A stretch of DNA of 18,790 nucleotides from Verrucomicrobiota bacterium (GCA_023428335.1 JAEYYS010000312.1:1-18790); one strand, 5' to 3'; positions 1-9,066 are shown, numbered from the stretch's first letter. The notes: generated from the letters alone by a model not told the origin. Made by a program: numbers and translations.

Positions 1-776
1 GGCAGGTCCCAGTCGTGCAGGACGTTGGAGAACAGGTGGACGTCGCAGTCGGCCGGCAGGCCGGCAAACATGTCGCCGGTGGCGACGTCGACGCGGTCGC
101 TGCAGCCGCGCTCGGCGATGAGGGCGGCGGCGATGCGATCCACCGGGGCCTGGTCGAAGGCGACCGCTTGCAGGTGCGGATTGCGGGCGGCGAGGGCGCA
201 GGCGTAGATGCCGCTGCCGGCGCCGATGTCGAGCAGGCGTCGCCGCCCGCTCAGATCGAGGTCCGTCGCCAGCGCCTGGGCAAGGAAGCGGCCGCGGCAG
301 TCCATGGCGGCGGTGAAGCGACGGGCAAAGTCCTCCTCCTCCATCGCCTTGTGCCAGTCGAACGCGGCCTTGTCGCCGCTCCAGCCGGCCGGTTTGCCGG
401 TGCGCAGCACCTCCAGGAAATCGCGGGCGATGGGCCGGTCATGCAGGGAGGCGTAGTAGGGCCCGAGAAACCACTCCGAATCCGAACAGAGGTGCTCGCG
501 CGCGGTGGGCGTGACGGTGAAGACCCCGTCCTCGCAGCCGACCCAGCCGTTGCTGGCAAACAGGGTCAGCATGACGTCGGCCGGCCGTTCCTGGAAGCCA
601 AAGCGGGCGCAGACCTCCGCCAGGGTGGCGGGTTGGGCCGACAGACGGGTGAAGAAATCCAGGCTCAGGGCCGCAGCGATCAGATCGACCGCATACAGGC
701 TGTCGCGGTAGCGGTAGATGGCCAGCGGATCGGTCTGCGGGGCGGCGGTGAGGTCGGGCAACATGCCCGCCACCAT
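1..776 (-). CDS. SAM-dependent O-methyltransferase (family 2-like), 3' end cut by window edge
   Basis: Reading the complement leftwards from the ATG at 776 gives an open frame of 258 codons that runs off position 1, so the C-terminus is missing. The N-terminal ~90 residues look like the winged-helix dimerisation domain of family-2 O-methyltransferases (YRYRDSLYAVDLI at about 21-33, then a helix-turn-helix-like segment). The SAM-binding motif I, LLDIGAGSGIYA, lies at 181-192. A NVLHDWD motif at 251-257 matches the place where this family carries its catalytic His. The enzyme would methylate a small hydroxylated or similar acceptor with SAM; the substrate cannot be read from the sequence. A second ATG at 764 is an equally possible start, and neither has a clear Shine-Dalgarno. 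It is transcribed divergently from the MFS transporter, with about 120 bp between their starts. Confidence 0.82.
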   Translation of the reverse strand, partial: MVAGMLPDLTAAPQTDPLAIYRYRDSLYAVDLIAAALSLDFFTRLSAQPATLAEVCARFGFQERPADVMLTLFASNGWVGCEDGVFTVTPTAREHLCSDSEWFLGPYYASLHDRPIARDFLEVLRTGKPAGWSGDKAAFDWHKAMEEEDFARRFTAAMDCRGRFLAQALATDLDLSGRRRLLDIGAGSGIYACALAARNPHLQAVAFDQAPVDRIAAALIAERGCSDRVDVATGDMFAGLPADCDVHLFSNVLHDWDL

Positions 777-863
777 GCCGGAAACCGCCCAGCCCGCCAG
801 CCCCGGATCAGGCTTTCTCGGGGGTGAGGGCGTCCCGCTGATGGAATCCGCTCCAAGCGCGCG

Positions 864-892
864 TTGACTTGCCCTTCAACTCCTGACAGCAT
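864..892 (+). promoter_or_regulatory. Candidate promoter of the MFS gene, leaderless spacing
   Basis: A TTGACT hexamer (864-869) is followed after 17 bp by a weak -10-like CAGCAT (887-892). Transcription would start about 7 nt later, at the ATG at 899. There is no purine-rich ribosome binding site before the ATG. The -10 matches the consensus at only three positions, so this is tentative. Confidence 0.4.
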
Positions 893-898
893 CCGCCC

Positions 899-2344
899 AT
901 GTCCTCCGCTCCCAAACTCACCCGCACCCAGTGGCTGATCTGCTTCATCGCCTCGATCGGCTTCGCCTTCGACATCTATGAGCTGCTCATGCTGCCGCTC
1001 ATCGTTGGTCCGGCCCTGCAGGAGCTGGTCGGTGCGGCACCGGGCACGCCGGAGTTCAACAGCTGGGTCGGCAAGCTCTTCTACATCCCGGCCATCGCCG
1101 GCGGCCTGTTCGGCCTGCTCGGCGGTTACCTGACCGATCGCCTCGGCCGCCGCCGCGTGCTGACCTGGAGCATCCTCATCTACGCCTTCTCCGCCTTTGC
1201 CGCCGGTTACTCGACCTCGGTGGAAATGCTGCTCTTCTTCCGCTGCCTCGTCTTCATCGGCGTCTGCGTCGAATTCGTCGCCGCCGTCGCCTGGCTGGCC
1301 GAACTCTTCCCGGACCCCCACCAGCGCGAGAAGGTGCTCGGTTACACCCAGGCTTTCTCCTCGATCGGCGGCCTGCTGGTCGCCGTCGCCAACGGCCTCT
1401 GCATCAAATACTCGGCCAGCTTCCCGGCCATCCATTTCCCCGACTGGCTCACCTCGATGGGCGGCGGCATCGTCGCCGAGGAGCACGCCGCCTGGCGCTA
1501 CACCCTGATGTCCGGCCTCATCCCGGCCATCCCGCTCATCATCATCCGTCCGTTCCTGCCGGAATCCCCGGCCTGGGCCCAGAAAAAGGCCGCCGGCACC
1601 CTCAAGCGCCCCAGCCTCGGCGAGCTCTTCACCCCGGAACTGCGTCGCGCCACCCTGGTCACCACCGGCATGTTCGCCCTCGCCTACGGCGCCGCCTTTG
1701 GCGCCATCCAGCACATCCCGCGCATCGTGCCCGGCCTGGCTGAGGTCAAGGCCGCCGCCAAGGCCGCCTCCGACGAAGCCGTCCAGGCCAACGCCGGCAA
1801 GCCCGAGGAAGTGGTGAAAAAGGCCGCCATCGGCGCCGCCAAACGCACCGAACAGGCCATCGCCGCCAACGTCACCAAGGTCCAGGAAGTCGGTGGCCTG
1901 GTCGGCCGCTTCGCCCTCGCCGCCCTGACCGTCGTCATCCTCAGCCGTCGCAAGCTCATCCGCGTCTTCCTGGTGCCCGGTCTCGCGGTCATGCCACTCG
2001 TCTTCGCCTGGGCCGCCGTCACCGGCCTCGTGCCCCTGCAGATCGGCATCTTCTTCGCCGGCCTGCTCACCGTCGGCCAGTTCAGCTTCTGGGGCAACTA
2101 CCTGCCCCGCGTCTACCCGATGCACCTGCGCGGCACCGGCGAAAGCTTCGCCGCCAACATCGGCGGCCGCCTCATCGGCACCTCCTTCGCCTGGCTGACC
2201 ACCACCCTCGCCGCCACGGCCAATCCCGCCGACGCCCCGGCCAAGCTCGCCTACACGGCCGCCGCCGTCGGTTTCAGCGTCTACTTCCTCGGCCTGGTGC
2301 TGTCGTTCTGGCTGCCGGAACCGAAGGAAGAACTGCTCGACTGA
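899..2344 (+). CDS. MFS transporter with a charged Ala/Lys-rich insertion
   Basis: This 481-residue inner-membrane protein belongs to the major facilitator superfamily. The TM2-TM3 loop carries motif A, GGYLTDRLGRRR (75-86), and hydrophobic helices continue on both sides. The RPFLPESPAW stretch at 217-226 resembles the end of the first half in sugar/aromatic-acid transporters, and a second GRL-type motif follows near 423-425. The unusual part is residues about 280-333, between TM7 and TM8, where a loop or short connection is expected. It is a soluble, Ala/Lys/Glu-rich, probably helical insert (for example KAAAKAASDEAV). The substrate cannot be assigned; organic acids or sugars are the usual cargo of such proteins. 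The ATG at 899 has no Shine-Dalgarno but suits a leaderless transcript. The gene stands alone, divergent from a methyltransferase and followed by a hairpin. Confidence 0.92.
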   Translation: MSSAPKLTRTQWLICFIASIGFAFDIYELLMLPLIVGPALQELVGAAPGTPEFNSWVGKLFYIPAIAGGLFGLLGGYLTDRLGRRRVLTWSILIYAFSAFAAGYSTSVEMLLFFRCLVFIGVCVEFVAAVAWLAELFPDPHQREKVLGYTQAFSSIGGLLVAVANGLCIKYSASFPAIHFPDWLTSMGGGIVAEEHAAWRYTLMSGLIPAIPLIIIRPFLPESPAWAQKKAAGTLKRPSLGELFTPELRRATLVTTGMFALAYGAAFGAIQHIPRIVPGLAEVKAAAKAASDEAVQANAGKPEEVVKKAAIGAAKRTEQAIAANVTKVQEVGGLVGRFALAALTVVILSRRKLIRVFLVPGLAVMPLVFAWAAVTGLVPLQIGIFFAGLLTVGQFSFWGNYLPRVYPMHLRGTGESFAANIGGRLIGTSFAWLTTTLAATANPADAPAKLAYTAAAVGFSVYFLGLVLSFWLPEPKEELLD

Positions 2345-2355
2345 GTCCCGCCCGC

Positions 2356-2382
2356 GCCACCCCCGCGGCCTGCGGGGGTGGT
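2356..2382 (+). terminator. Hairpin terminator after the MFS gene
   Basis: CCACCCCCGC (2357-2366) and GCGGGGGTGG (2372-2381) form a perfect 10-bp GC stem with a 5-nt loop, extendable by a G-T pair. It starts 12 nt after the MFS stop codon. No T-tract follows, so it may be a Rho-assisted or non-canonical terminator. Confidence 0.65.
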
Positions 2383-2474
2383 CGGCAGCGTGGATTATCC
2401 GTGAATTTTCGGCATTTTTTTCGCGCCGATCCAGCGCTCCAAACCGGCCCCGGCAGCGGGTCGGCAGCCCGGAG

Positions 2475-2483
2475 TTATTCACA
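2475..2483 (+). promoter_or_regulatory. DnaA box, perfect consensus match
   Basis: TTATTCACA fits the DnaA box consensus TTATNCACA at all positions. A second near-match, TTATCCACC (8 of 9), lies at 2656-2664, overlapping the candidate -10 of the nrdB promoter. DnaA is known to regulate nrdAB in Escherichia coli, so placement upstream of an RNR operon makes biological sense. A single 9-mer can still occur by chance. Confidence 0.5.
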
Positions 2484-2505
2484 ATTGCTTGAAGGTCAAG
2501 AAGAC

Positions 2506-2517
2506 CCGAAATTTCGG
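2506..2517. repeat. 12-bp perfect palindrome, possible operator
   Basis: CCGAAATTTCGG is fully self-complementary and sits about 140 bp upstream of the inferred nrdB transcription start. It could be the operator of a dimeric regulator; I do not recognise the factor. Confidence 0.45.
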
Positions 2518-2540
2518 CCTCCCTTCTCAATTTTGCGAGG

Positions 2541-2559
2541 TTTTTTGACGCGCAAAAAA
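2541..2559. repeat. Inverted repeat with A/T arms
   Basis: TTTTTTG (2541-2547) and CAAAAAA (2553-2559) are perfect inverted arms around ACGCG. It lies just upstream of the first NrdR-box-like site. It may be a regulator site or a bent-DNA element. Confidence 0.4.
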
Positions 2560-2574
2560 TAGAAACAGCGTGGA

Positions 2575-2590
2575 ACACTTGGCGCTGTGC
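2575..2590 (+). promoter_or_regulatory. Distal NrdR-box-like site
   Basis: ACACTTGGCGCTGTGC has the ACAC...GTG ends and 16-bp length of an NrdR box but matches only about 9 of 16 consensus positions. Its start is 64 bp from that of the proximal box, about six helical turns and roughly twice the 31-32 bp usual for paired NrdR boxes. Confidence 0.4.
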
Positions 2591-2630
2591 TGTGCAACAC
2601 GAATCGACCGGTCGCTGAAGGATTTTTATC

Positions 2631-2659
2631 TTGGCCGGACACAAGATGTTGTGCATTAT
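2631..2659 (+). promoter_or_regulatory. Candidate nrdBA promoter
   Basis: TTGGCC (2631-2636, 4/6 to the -35 consensus), a 17-bp spacer and CATTAT (2654-2659, 4/6 to the -10 consensus). Transcription would begin near 2666, leaving a leader of about 100 nt before nrdB. The proximal NrdR-box-like site fills the spacer, an arrangement that suits repression. Confidence 0.45.
2639..2654 (+). promoter_or_regulatory. Proximal NrdR box
   Basis: ACACAAGATGTTGTGC matches the known NrdR box consensus acaCwAtATaTwGtgt at about 13 of 16 positions and is itself dyadic (CACAA/TTGTG). It lies between the candidate -35 and -10 of the RNR operon. NrdR represses RNR operons in many bacteria; the nrdR gene is not in this window. 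Confidence 0.7.
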
Positions 2660-2763
2660 CCACCCCGGCCCGCGCAACATCTGGTGGATGTTCGCCAAAG
2701 GCTCGGTTTCAACGATTTCGCCACTTCAACCCTGTTTTTACCCCGCTCCACACCCTTCGTACC

Positions 2764-3846
2764 ATGGAAAAAGTCTACAAAATCGGCAACCGTGAGTTCC
2801 CCCTCGACCAGGACAAGGCCGAAGCCGCTTTCGCCGCCAAAATGGTGATCAACGGTCGCCAGTCGATGACCTTCAACCTGCTGCCGCTGAAGTACCAGTG
2901 GGCTTACGATCTGTACCGGATCATGAAGGCGAACCACTGGGAGCCGGAAGACATCCAGATGCAGAAGGACGTCGAGCAGTGGCGCTCCAGCGAGATCTCG
3001 CAGAACGAGCGCTGGATCATCATGATGGGCATCGGCTACTTCTCGGCTGCCGAAGGCATCGTTGGCGACAACATCCAGCACGTCGTCCGCGAGCTGGTCA
3101 CCGCCCCCGAGCTGAAGCTGGTGCTTGGCCGCCACGCCCACGAGGAGAACATCCACGCCGACTCCCTGCTGTACATGATTTCCAGCCTGGGCATCAACCC
3201 GCATGAGTGCGAGGCGATGTTTGAGCAGATCCCGACGATCGTGAAGAAGAACGAGTTCGTCACCAAGCACTCCAACAACCTGCGCCGCGACCTTGACCTG
3301 ACCACGGTCGCCAACAAGCAGCTGCTCGCCAAGAACATCTTCGTTTTTGGCCAGTGCATGGAGGGCACCCAGTTCTACGGCCTGTTCGGCATGATCCTCA
3401 GCCTGTACCGCCAGAACAAGTTTCCCGGCATCGGCCAGATGTTCCGCTACACCCTGCGCGACGAGTCGAACCACATCCAGGTGTTCCGCAACCTGTTCAT
3501 GGATCTGGTCGAGGAAAACCCCGACCTGTGGACCGCCGAATTCCGCGAGGACCTGGTCAACACCATGCGCGAGGCCATCACCCTGGAGAAGGAGTTCATC
3601 CGCGACTGCCTGCCGGTCAACGCCGTCGGCCTGAGCGCCGACGAGTTTGAGCGCTACATCGAGTACATCGCCGACCGCCGCCTCGCCGACTGCGGCCTGC
3701 CGGCCCTCAATCCGGGCGTCCAGAACCCGCTGCCCTGGCTGGCCGAAATGATGGACGTGCGCAAGGAACAGAACTTTTTCGAGGGCAAGGTGACCGACTA
3801 CCAAAAAGCCTCCGCCCTCCAGGTTGGTTCCGACGACGACTTTTGA
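2764..3846 (+). CDS. nrdB: Class I ribonucleotide reductase small subunit, non-tyrosyl (class Ic-like)
   Basis: This 360-residue R2 protein is the metal-cofactor subunit that generates and holds the oxidant used by NrdA to make deoxyribonucleotides. The metal ligands are visible: E97, E128-x-x-H131, E200 and E234-x-x-H237. The position that carries the radical Tyr in standard R2 (four residues after the first His) is Leu135 (codon CTG, 3166-3168). The first carboxylate is Glu rather than Asp. Both features match the Mn/Fe class Ic enzyme of Chlamydia. Electron-relay residues W46 and Y229 and the C-terminal Y346 are kept, and the tail ends in an acidic GSDDDF, presumably the NrdA docking peptide. 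The open frame continues upstream to 2587, but MEKVYKIG at 2764 is the natural start because the upstream part contains promoter elements. There is no Shine-Dalgarno; the leader is pyrimidine-rich. It is first in the nrdB-nrdA operon. Confidence 0.96.
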   Translation: MEKVYKIGNREFPLDQDKAEAAFAAKMVINGRQSMTFNLLPLKYQWAYDLYRIMKANHWEPEDIQMQKDVEQWRSSEISQNERWIIMMGIGYFSAAEGIVGDNIQHVVRELVTAPELKLVLGRHAHEENIHADSLLYMISSLGINPHECEAMFEQIPTIVKKNEFVTKHSNNLRRDLDLTTVANKQLLAKNIFVFGQCMEGTQFYGLFGMILSLYRQNKFPGIGQMFRYTLRDESNHIQVFRNLFMDLVEENPDLWTAEFREDLVNTMREAITLEKEFIRDCLPVNAVGLSADEFERYIEYIADRRLADCGLPALNPGVQNPLPWLAEMMDVRKEQNFFEGKVTDYQKASALQVGSDDDF

Positions 3847-3940
3847 TTCTCCCAGGAGTGGGGGCCGGACCGGTTTGCACCGGTACCGCCCCGCTCCCTC
3901 TCCCCGCCTCCGCATCTCCACCCCTCCTCCCGCTCCCGCC

Positions 3941-7225
<3,285 letters not shown>

Positions 7226-7240
7226 GGGAACTTGCCAAGG

Positions 7241-7272
7241 TCTGACGGGTCGGACAGCGCCGGCCCGTCAGA
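7241..7272 (+). terminator. Strong hairpin after nrdA
   Basis: TCTGACGGGTCGG (7241-7253) pairs with CCGGCCCGTCAGA (7260-7272) around a 6-nt loop, giving 13 pairs with one T-G wobble. It begins 15 nt after the nrdA stop. No T-tract follows. It is the likely end of the nrdBA transcript. Confidence 0.65.
7246..7256. repeat. 11-bp direct repeat, left copy
   Basis: CGGGTCGGACA here recurs exactly at 8114-8124, so the two copies bracket the thioredoxin-like gene. This copy is part of the nrdA terminator hairpin. An 11-mer match can arise by chance in a window of this size. Confidence 0.3.
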
Positions 7273-7387
7273 CGCTGGAGTTGGCAGGCGAACGAGTGAA
7301 TTGAAGAGTTCCCCAGCCAGTCTTTCGGGCAGGTGGAGGGCGGAGGTGTTTCGAGTGGAAGGCCCGCCCAGCTCCTGCAAAGAAGTC

Positions 7388-7417
7388 TTGAAGGTCGTGA
7401 GACGGCGTGAGTAAAAT
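7388..7417 (+). promoter_or_regulatory. Promoter of the thioredoxin-like gene, leaderless spacing
   Basis: TTGAAG (7388-7393), an 18-bp spacer and TAAAAT (7412-7417, 5/6 to the -10 consensus). The start of transcription would fall on or next to the ATG at 7424, so the mRNA is probably leaderless. Confidence 0.6.
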
Positions 7418-7423
7418 CCAAGC

Positions 7424-8056
7424 ATGTTTCGGATATCCTTTCTCCGTCGTTTGCTCCTCCTGCTGTGCCTGCCGACCGTTCTGGCTGCCCAAAATGGGCC
7501 AGCGGTCAAGCTGGAAGATTTCAAGTTGACTCAGGTGCTGAGGGGCAATCCCCAGTTGCTGAGTGAGCTCAAGGGGAAGGTGGTGGTGTTGACGACGCTG
7601 AGCATCACGGATGTCAAAGGACACGAGATAGCCCCACCGCTGGACGACACGAGCGAATCCCGCCGCGAATACGCTCGGAACAAGTACATGGCACAGCAGC
7701 AGGCCGAGAAGAATTTTCTCAAAGCCAAGAACTTCACCCGCGAGTTTAATCGCTTTTACCTGCGCTACGAGGATTCTGCGAGTGTGCTCTGCATCGGTCT
7801 GCTGGGGCAATGGGCACCCAGCGGTGAATTCCTCAAGCCCAAGCCAATGACCCCCGAGATCGCAGAAGAGCATGCCAAGGCAATCGGCTTCAAGGCTCCC
7901 ATTCTGAAGACTGAAATGGTTCCAGGCACCGTCATGGACGCGACGCAGGACTGGGTGATGGTTTTCAACGCCGCGGGGGATCGCATTTACAACGGCCCAG
8001 CCGATTCCAAGGCCGACAAGGCGGTGCGCGATGTCCTGAAGGAATTGGCGCCGTGA
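7424..8056 (+). CDS. Exported thioredoxin-like protein lacking the CxxC motif
   Basis: The 210-residue product begins with a clear signal peptide (RR, then an L-rich core, then LPTVLAAQ, cleavage near residue 21-23). The mature part has the outline of a redoxin/TlpA-like fold: LSELKGKVVVLTTLS (46-60) is the place where such proteins have the first strand followed by WxxC, and DWVMVFNAAGDRIYNG near 176-191 resembles the later cis-Pro/strand region. There is no CxxC; the only cysteine in the mature part is in SASVLCIGL at about residue 123. It therefore cannot act as a dithiol oxidoreductase and may be a binding or scaffold relative. Codon use is visibly less GC-rich than in the neighbouring nrd genes. 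It stands alone after the nrdA hairpin. The fold assignment is from pattern only. Confidence 0.75.
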   Translation: MFRISFLRRLLLLLCLPTVLAAQNGPAVKLEDFKLTQVLRGNPQLLSELKGKVVVLTTLSITDVKGHEIAPPLDDTSESRREYARNKYMAQQQAEKNFLKAKNFTREFNRFYLRYEDSASVLCIGLLGQWAPSGEFLKPKPMTPEIAEEHAKAIGFKAPILKTEMVPGTVMDATQDWVMVFNAAGDRIYNGPADSKADKAVRDVLKELAP

Positions 8057-8113
8057 ACGGCTTGGGGCTTGGCTGCAGATCCAGCCGCACCGATCTTTCT
8101 CGGGCTCATGGAG

Positions 8114-8124
8114 CGGGTCGGACA
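8114..8124. repeat. 11-bp direct repeat, right copy
   Basis: CGGGTCGGACA is identical to 7246-7256 on the other side of the thioredoxin-like gene. Confidence 0.3.
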
Positions 8125-8145
8125 ACGGGAGGCGCGCTAGCATAA

Positions 8146-8179
8146 AAACAAGTTCTTTATTTAGATAGATTTCTTGTTT
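8146..8179. repeat. Inverted repeat in AT-rich patch
   Basis: AAACAAG (8146-8152) and CTTGTTT (8173-8179) are perfect inverted arms separated by 20 bp of A/T-rich sequence. Function is unknown; an operator or an element end are both possible. Confidence 0.4.
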
Positions 8180-8211
8180 GTTTCGTGATTTGTCATTAAG
8201 CTTGGCGGTGA

Positions 8212-8227
8212 GTCCGACCTTTCGGAC
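8212..8227. repeat. Small perfect hairpin before the four-helix-bundle gene
   Basis: GTCCGA (8212-8217) and TCGGAC (8222-8227) enclose CCTT. It lies 22 bp before the ATG at 8250, so it would form in the leader if transcription starts upstream. The heptamer GTCCGAC recurs at 8986-8992, just after the stop codon of the gene. Confidence 0.45.
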
Positions 8228-8249
8228 GGATCAGAGCTAAGGCCCCGCC

Positions 8250-8984
8250 ATGCCGACCGACTCGGACAGTCCCCTGCTGCCGCATGGCGGCTACGAGAGC
8301 CTGCGCAGCTACAGGGTCGCCGAGGCGGTCTATGATGCCACCGTGGTCTTTTGTGACCGGTTCATCGACAGGAAGAGCCGCACCCACGATCAGATGGTGC
8401 AGGCCGCCCGCAGCGGCGTGCGCAATATCTCCGAAGGCAGCGGCGCTGCGGCCACCTCCAAAAAGATGGAGATGAAACTGACGAACGTGGCGCGCAGCAG
8501 CCTGAACGACGAGCTGGCGCGGGATTACCAGAGTTTCCTGCTGCAGCGCGGCCTGCGCGTCTGGCCGAAAAACTCCAAGCCCTGCCTCGCCATGCGGGAA
8601 CGGCTCAAGCACGACCTCTGTCCTGAACTTCCGCCCGCGCCCCGCGGGAAGGTCGTGCTCACCGGGTTGGCCGGGCTCGCGGATTTTGTCGCCAGGGCGG
8701 ATCCCGAACTGGCCGGCAATGCCATGCTCTGTGCCGTGCATCAGACGTCGTACCTGCTCCGACGTCAGGTCGACCGCCTCGGCCGCGAGTTCCAGGAACG
8801 AGGCGGCTTCACCGAACGCCTGCACGGCCTCCGGGTACAGGTCCGCGCCGGGAAAGCCGGTGGGCCGCTCTGTCCAATCTGTGACAAACCCATGCGCCGG
8901 CGCAGCGCCGGCAAGACCGCGCGGGAATTCTGGGGCTGCACCGGCTTCCCCCACTGTCGAGGCAGCCGCGAGATCGAGGCCTGA
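8250..8984 (+). CDS. Four-helix-bundle (S23/IVS-like) protein with zinc-ribbon suffix
   Basis: The 244-residue protein has two parts. Residues about 14-125 match the four-helix-bundle family related to proteins encoded in 23S rRNA intervening sequences and to the Avd accessory proteins of diversity-generating retroelements; the hallmark is MVQAARSGVRNISEGSG (49-65). Residues about 130-200 form a further helical linker. Residues 205-244 are a four-cysteine zinc ribbon like the C-terminal finger of topoisomerase I, with C208PIC211 and C230-x5-C236 in a FWGCTGFPHCRG context. This points to nucleic-acid binding, but no reaction is known. The ATG at 8250 follows a weak TAAGG. The AT-rich upstream DNA and repeats on both sides suggest separate ancestry from the neighbouring genes. 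No reverse transcriptase or variable-repeat pair accompanies it here. Confidence 0.85.
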   Translation: MPTDSDSPLLPHGGYESLRSYRVAEAVYDATVVFCDRFIDRKSRTHDQMVQAARSGVRNISEGSGAAATSKKMEMKLTNVARSSLNDELARDYQSFLLQRGLRVWPKNSKPCLAMRERLKHDLCPELPPAPRGKVVLTGLAGLADFVARADPELAGNAMLCAVHQTSYLLRRQVDRLGREFQERGGFTERLHGLRVQVRAGKAGGPLCPICDKPMRRRSAGKTAREFWGCTGFPHCRGSREIEA

Positions 8985-9066
8985 AGTCCGACACGGCGAG
9001 GGCGCCCGCGGCTTGTCAAGTCCGGCGCCAGCGCGTACTCTGGTCTGCGCTCTGCCCGCGCCCCGT

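Larger units (their letters stand above)
2345..2763. promoter_or_regulatory. 419-bp intergenic regulatory region before nrdBA
   Basis: This is the only gene-free stretch longer than 300 bases in the window and is clearly richer in A/T than the flanking genes. From left to right it holds the MFS terminator hairpin, a DnaA-box match (2475-2483), a 12-bp palindrome (2506-2517), a T6G/CA6 inverted repeat (2541-2559), two NrdR-box-like sites (2575-2590, 2639-2654) and a candidate promoter (2631-2659). I see no credible small gene; open frames here are continuations of nrdB or its antisense. Confidence 0.7.
8057..8249. other. AT-rich intergenic patch with repeats
   Basis: These 193 bp include the most A/T-rich stretch of the window (about 8141-8200). 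They hold the right copy of the CGGGTCGGACA repeat (8114-8124), a 7-bp inverted repeat (8146-8179) and a small perfect hairpin (8212-8227). No coding frame is credible. It may contain the promoter of the four-helix-bundle gene; TTGTTT at 8174-8179 is a weak -35 candidate. Confidence 0.5.

Noticed and set aside
680..2698. 672-codon minus-strand frame opposite the MFS gene
   Set aside because: Gly/Glu/Asp-rich, without domains, crossing the MFS gene, its terminator and the nrdBA regulatory region. Treated as an antisense shadow.
2587..2763. N-terminal extension of NrdB
   Set aside because: In-frame codons precede the ATG at 2764, but they cover the NrdR box and promoter and do not resemble R2 N-termini.
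7268..8143. 291-codon minus-strand frame opposite the thioredoxin-like gene
   Set aside because: The plus-strand frame has a signal peptide, a promoter-like sequence at the right distance and redoxin-like pattern; the minus frame has none of these and crosses the nrdA terminator stem.
8250..8984. Diversity-generating retroelement accessory (Avd) locus
   Set aside because: The four-helix-bundle fold is shared with Avd, but there is no reverse transcriptase and no template/variable repeat pair in the window.
8686..9066. In-frame upstream extension of the DUF3592-type gene
   Set aside because: It overlaps the zinc-ribbon part of the four-helix-bundle gene in another frame and has an Arg/Ser/Pro-rich shadow composition.
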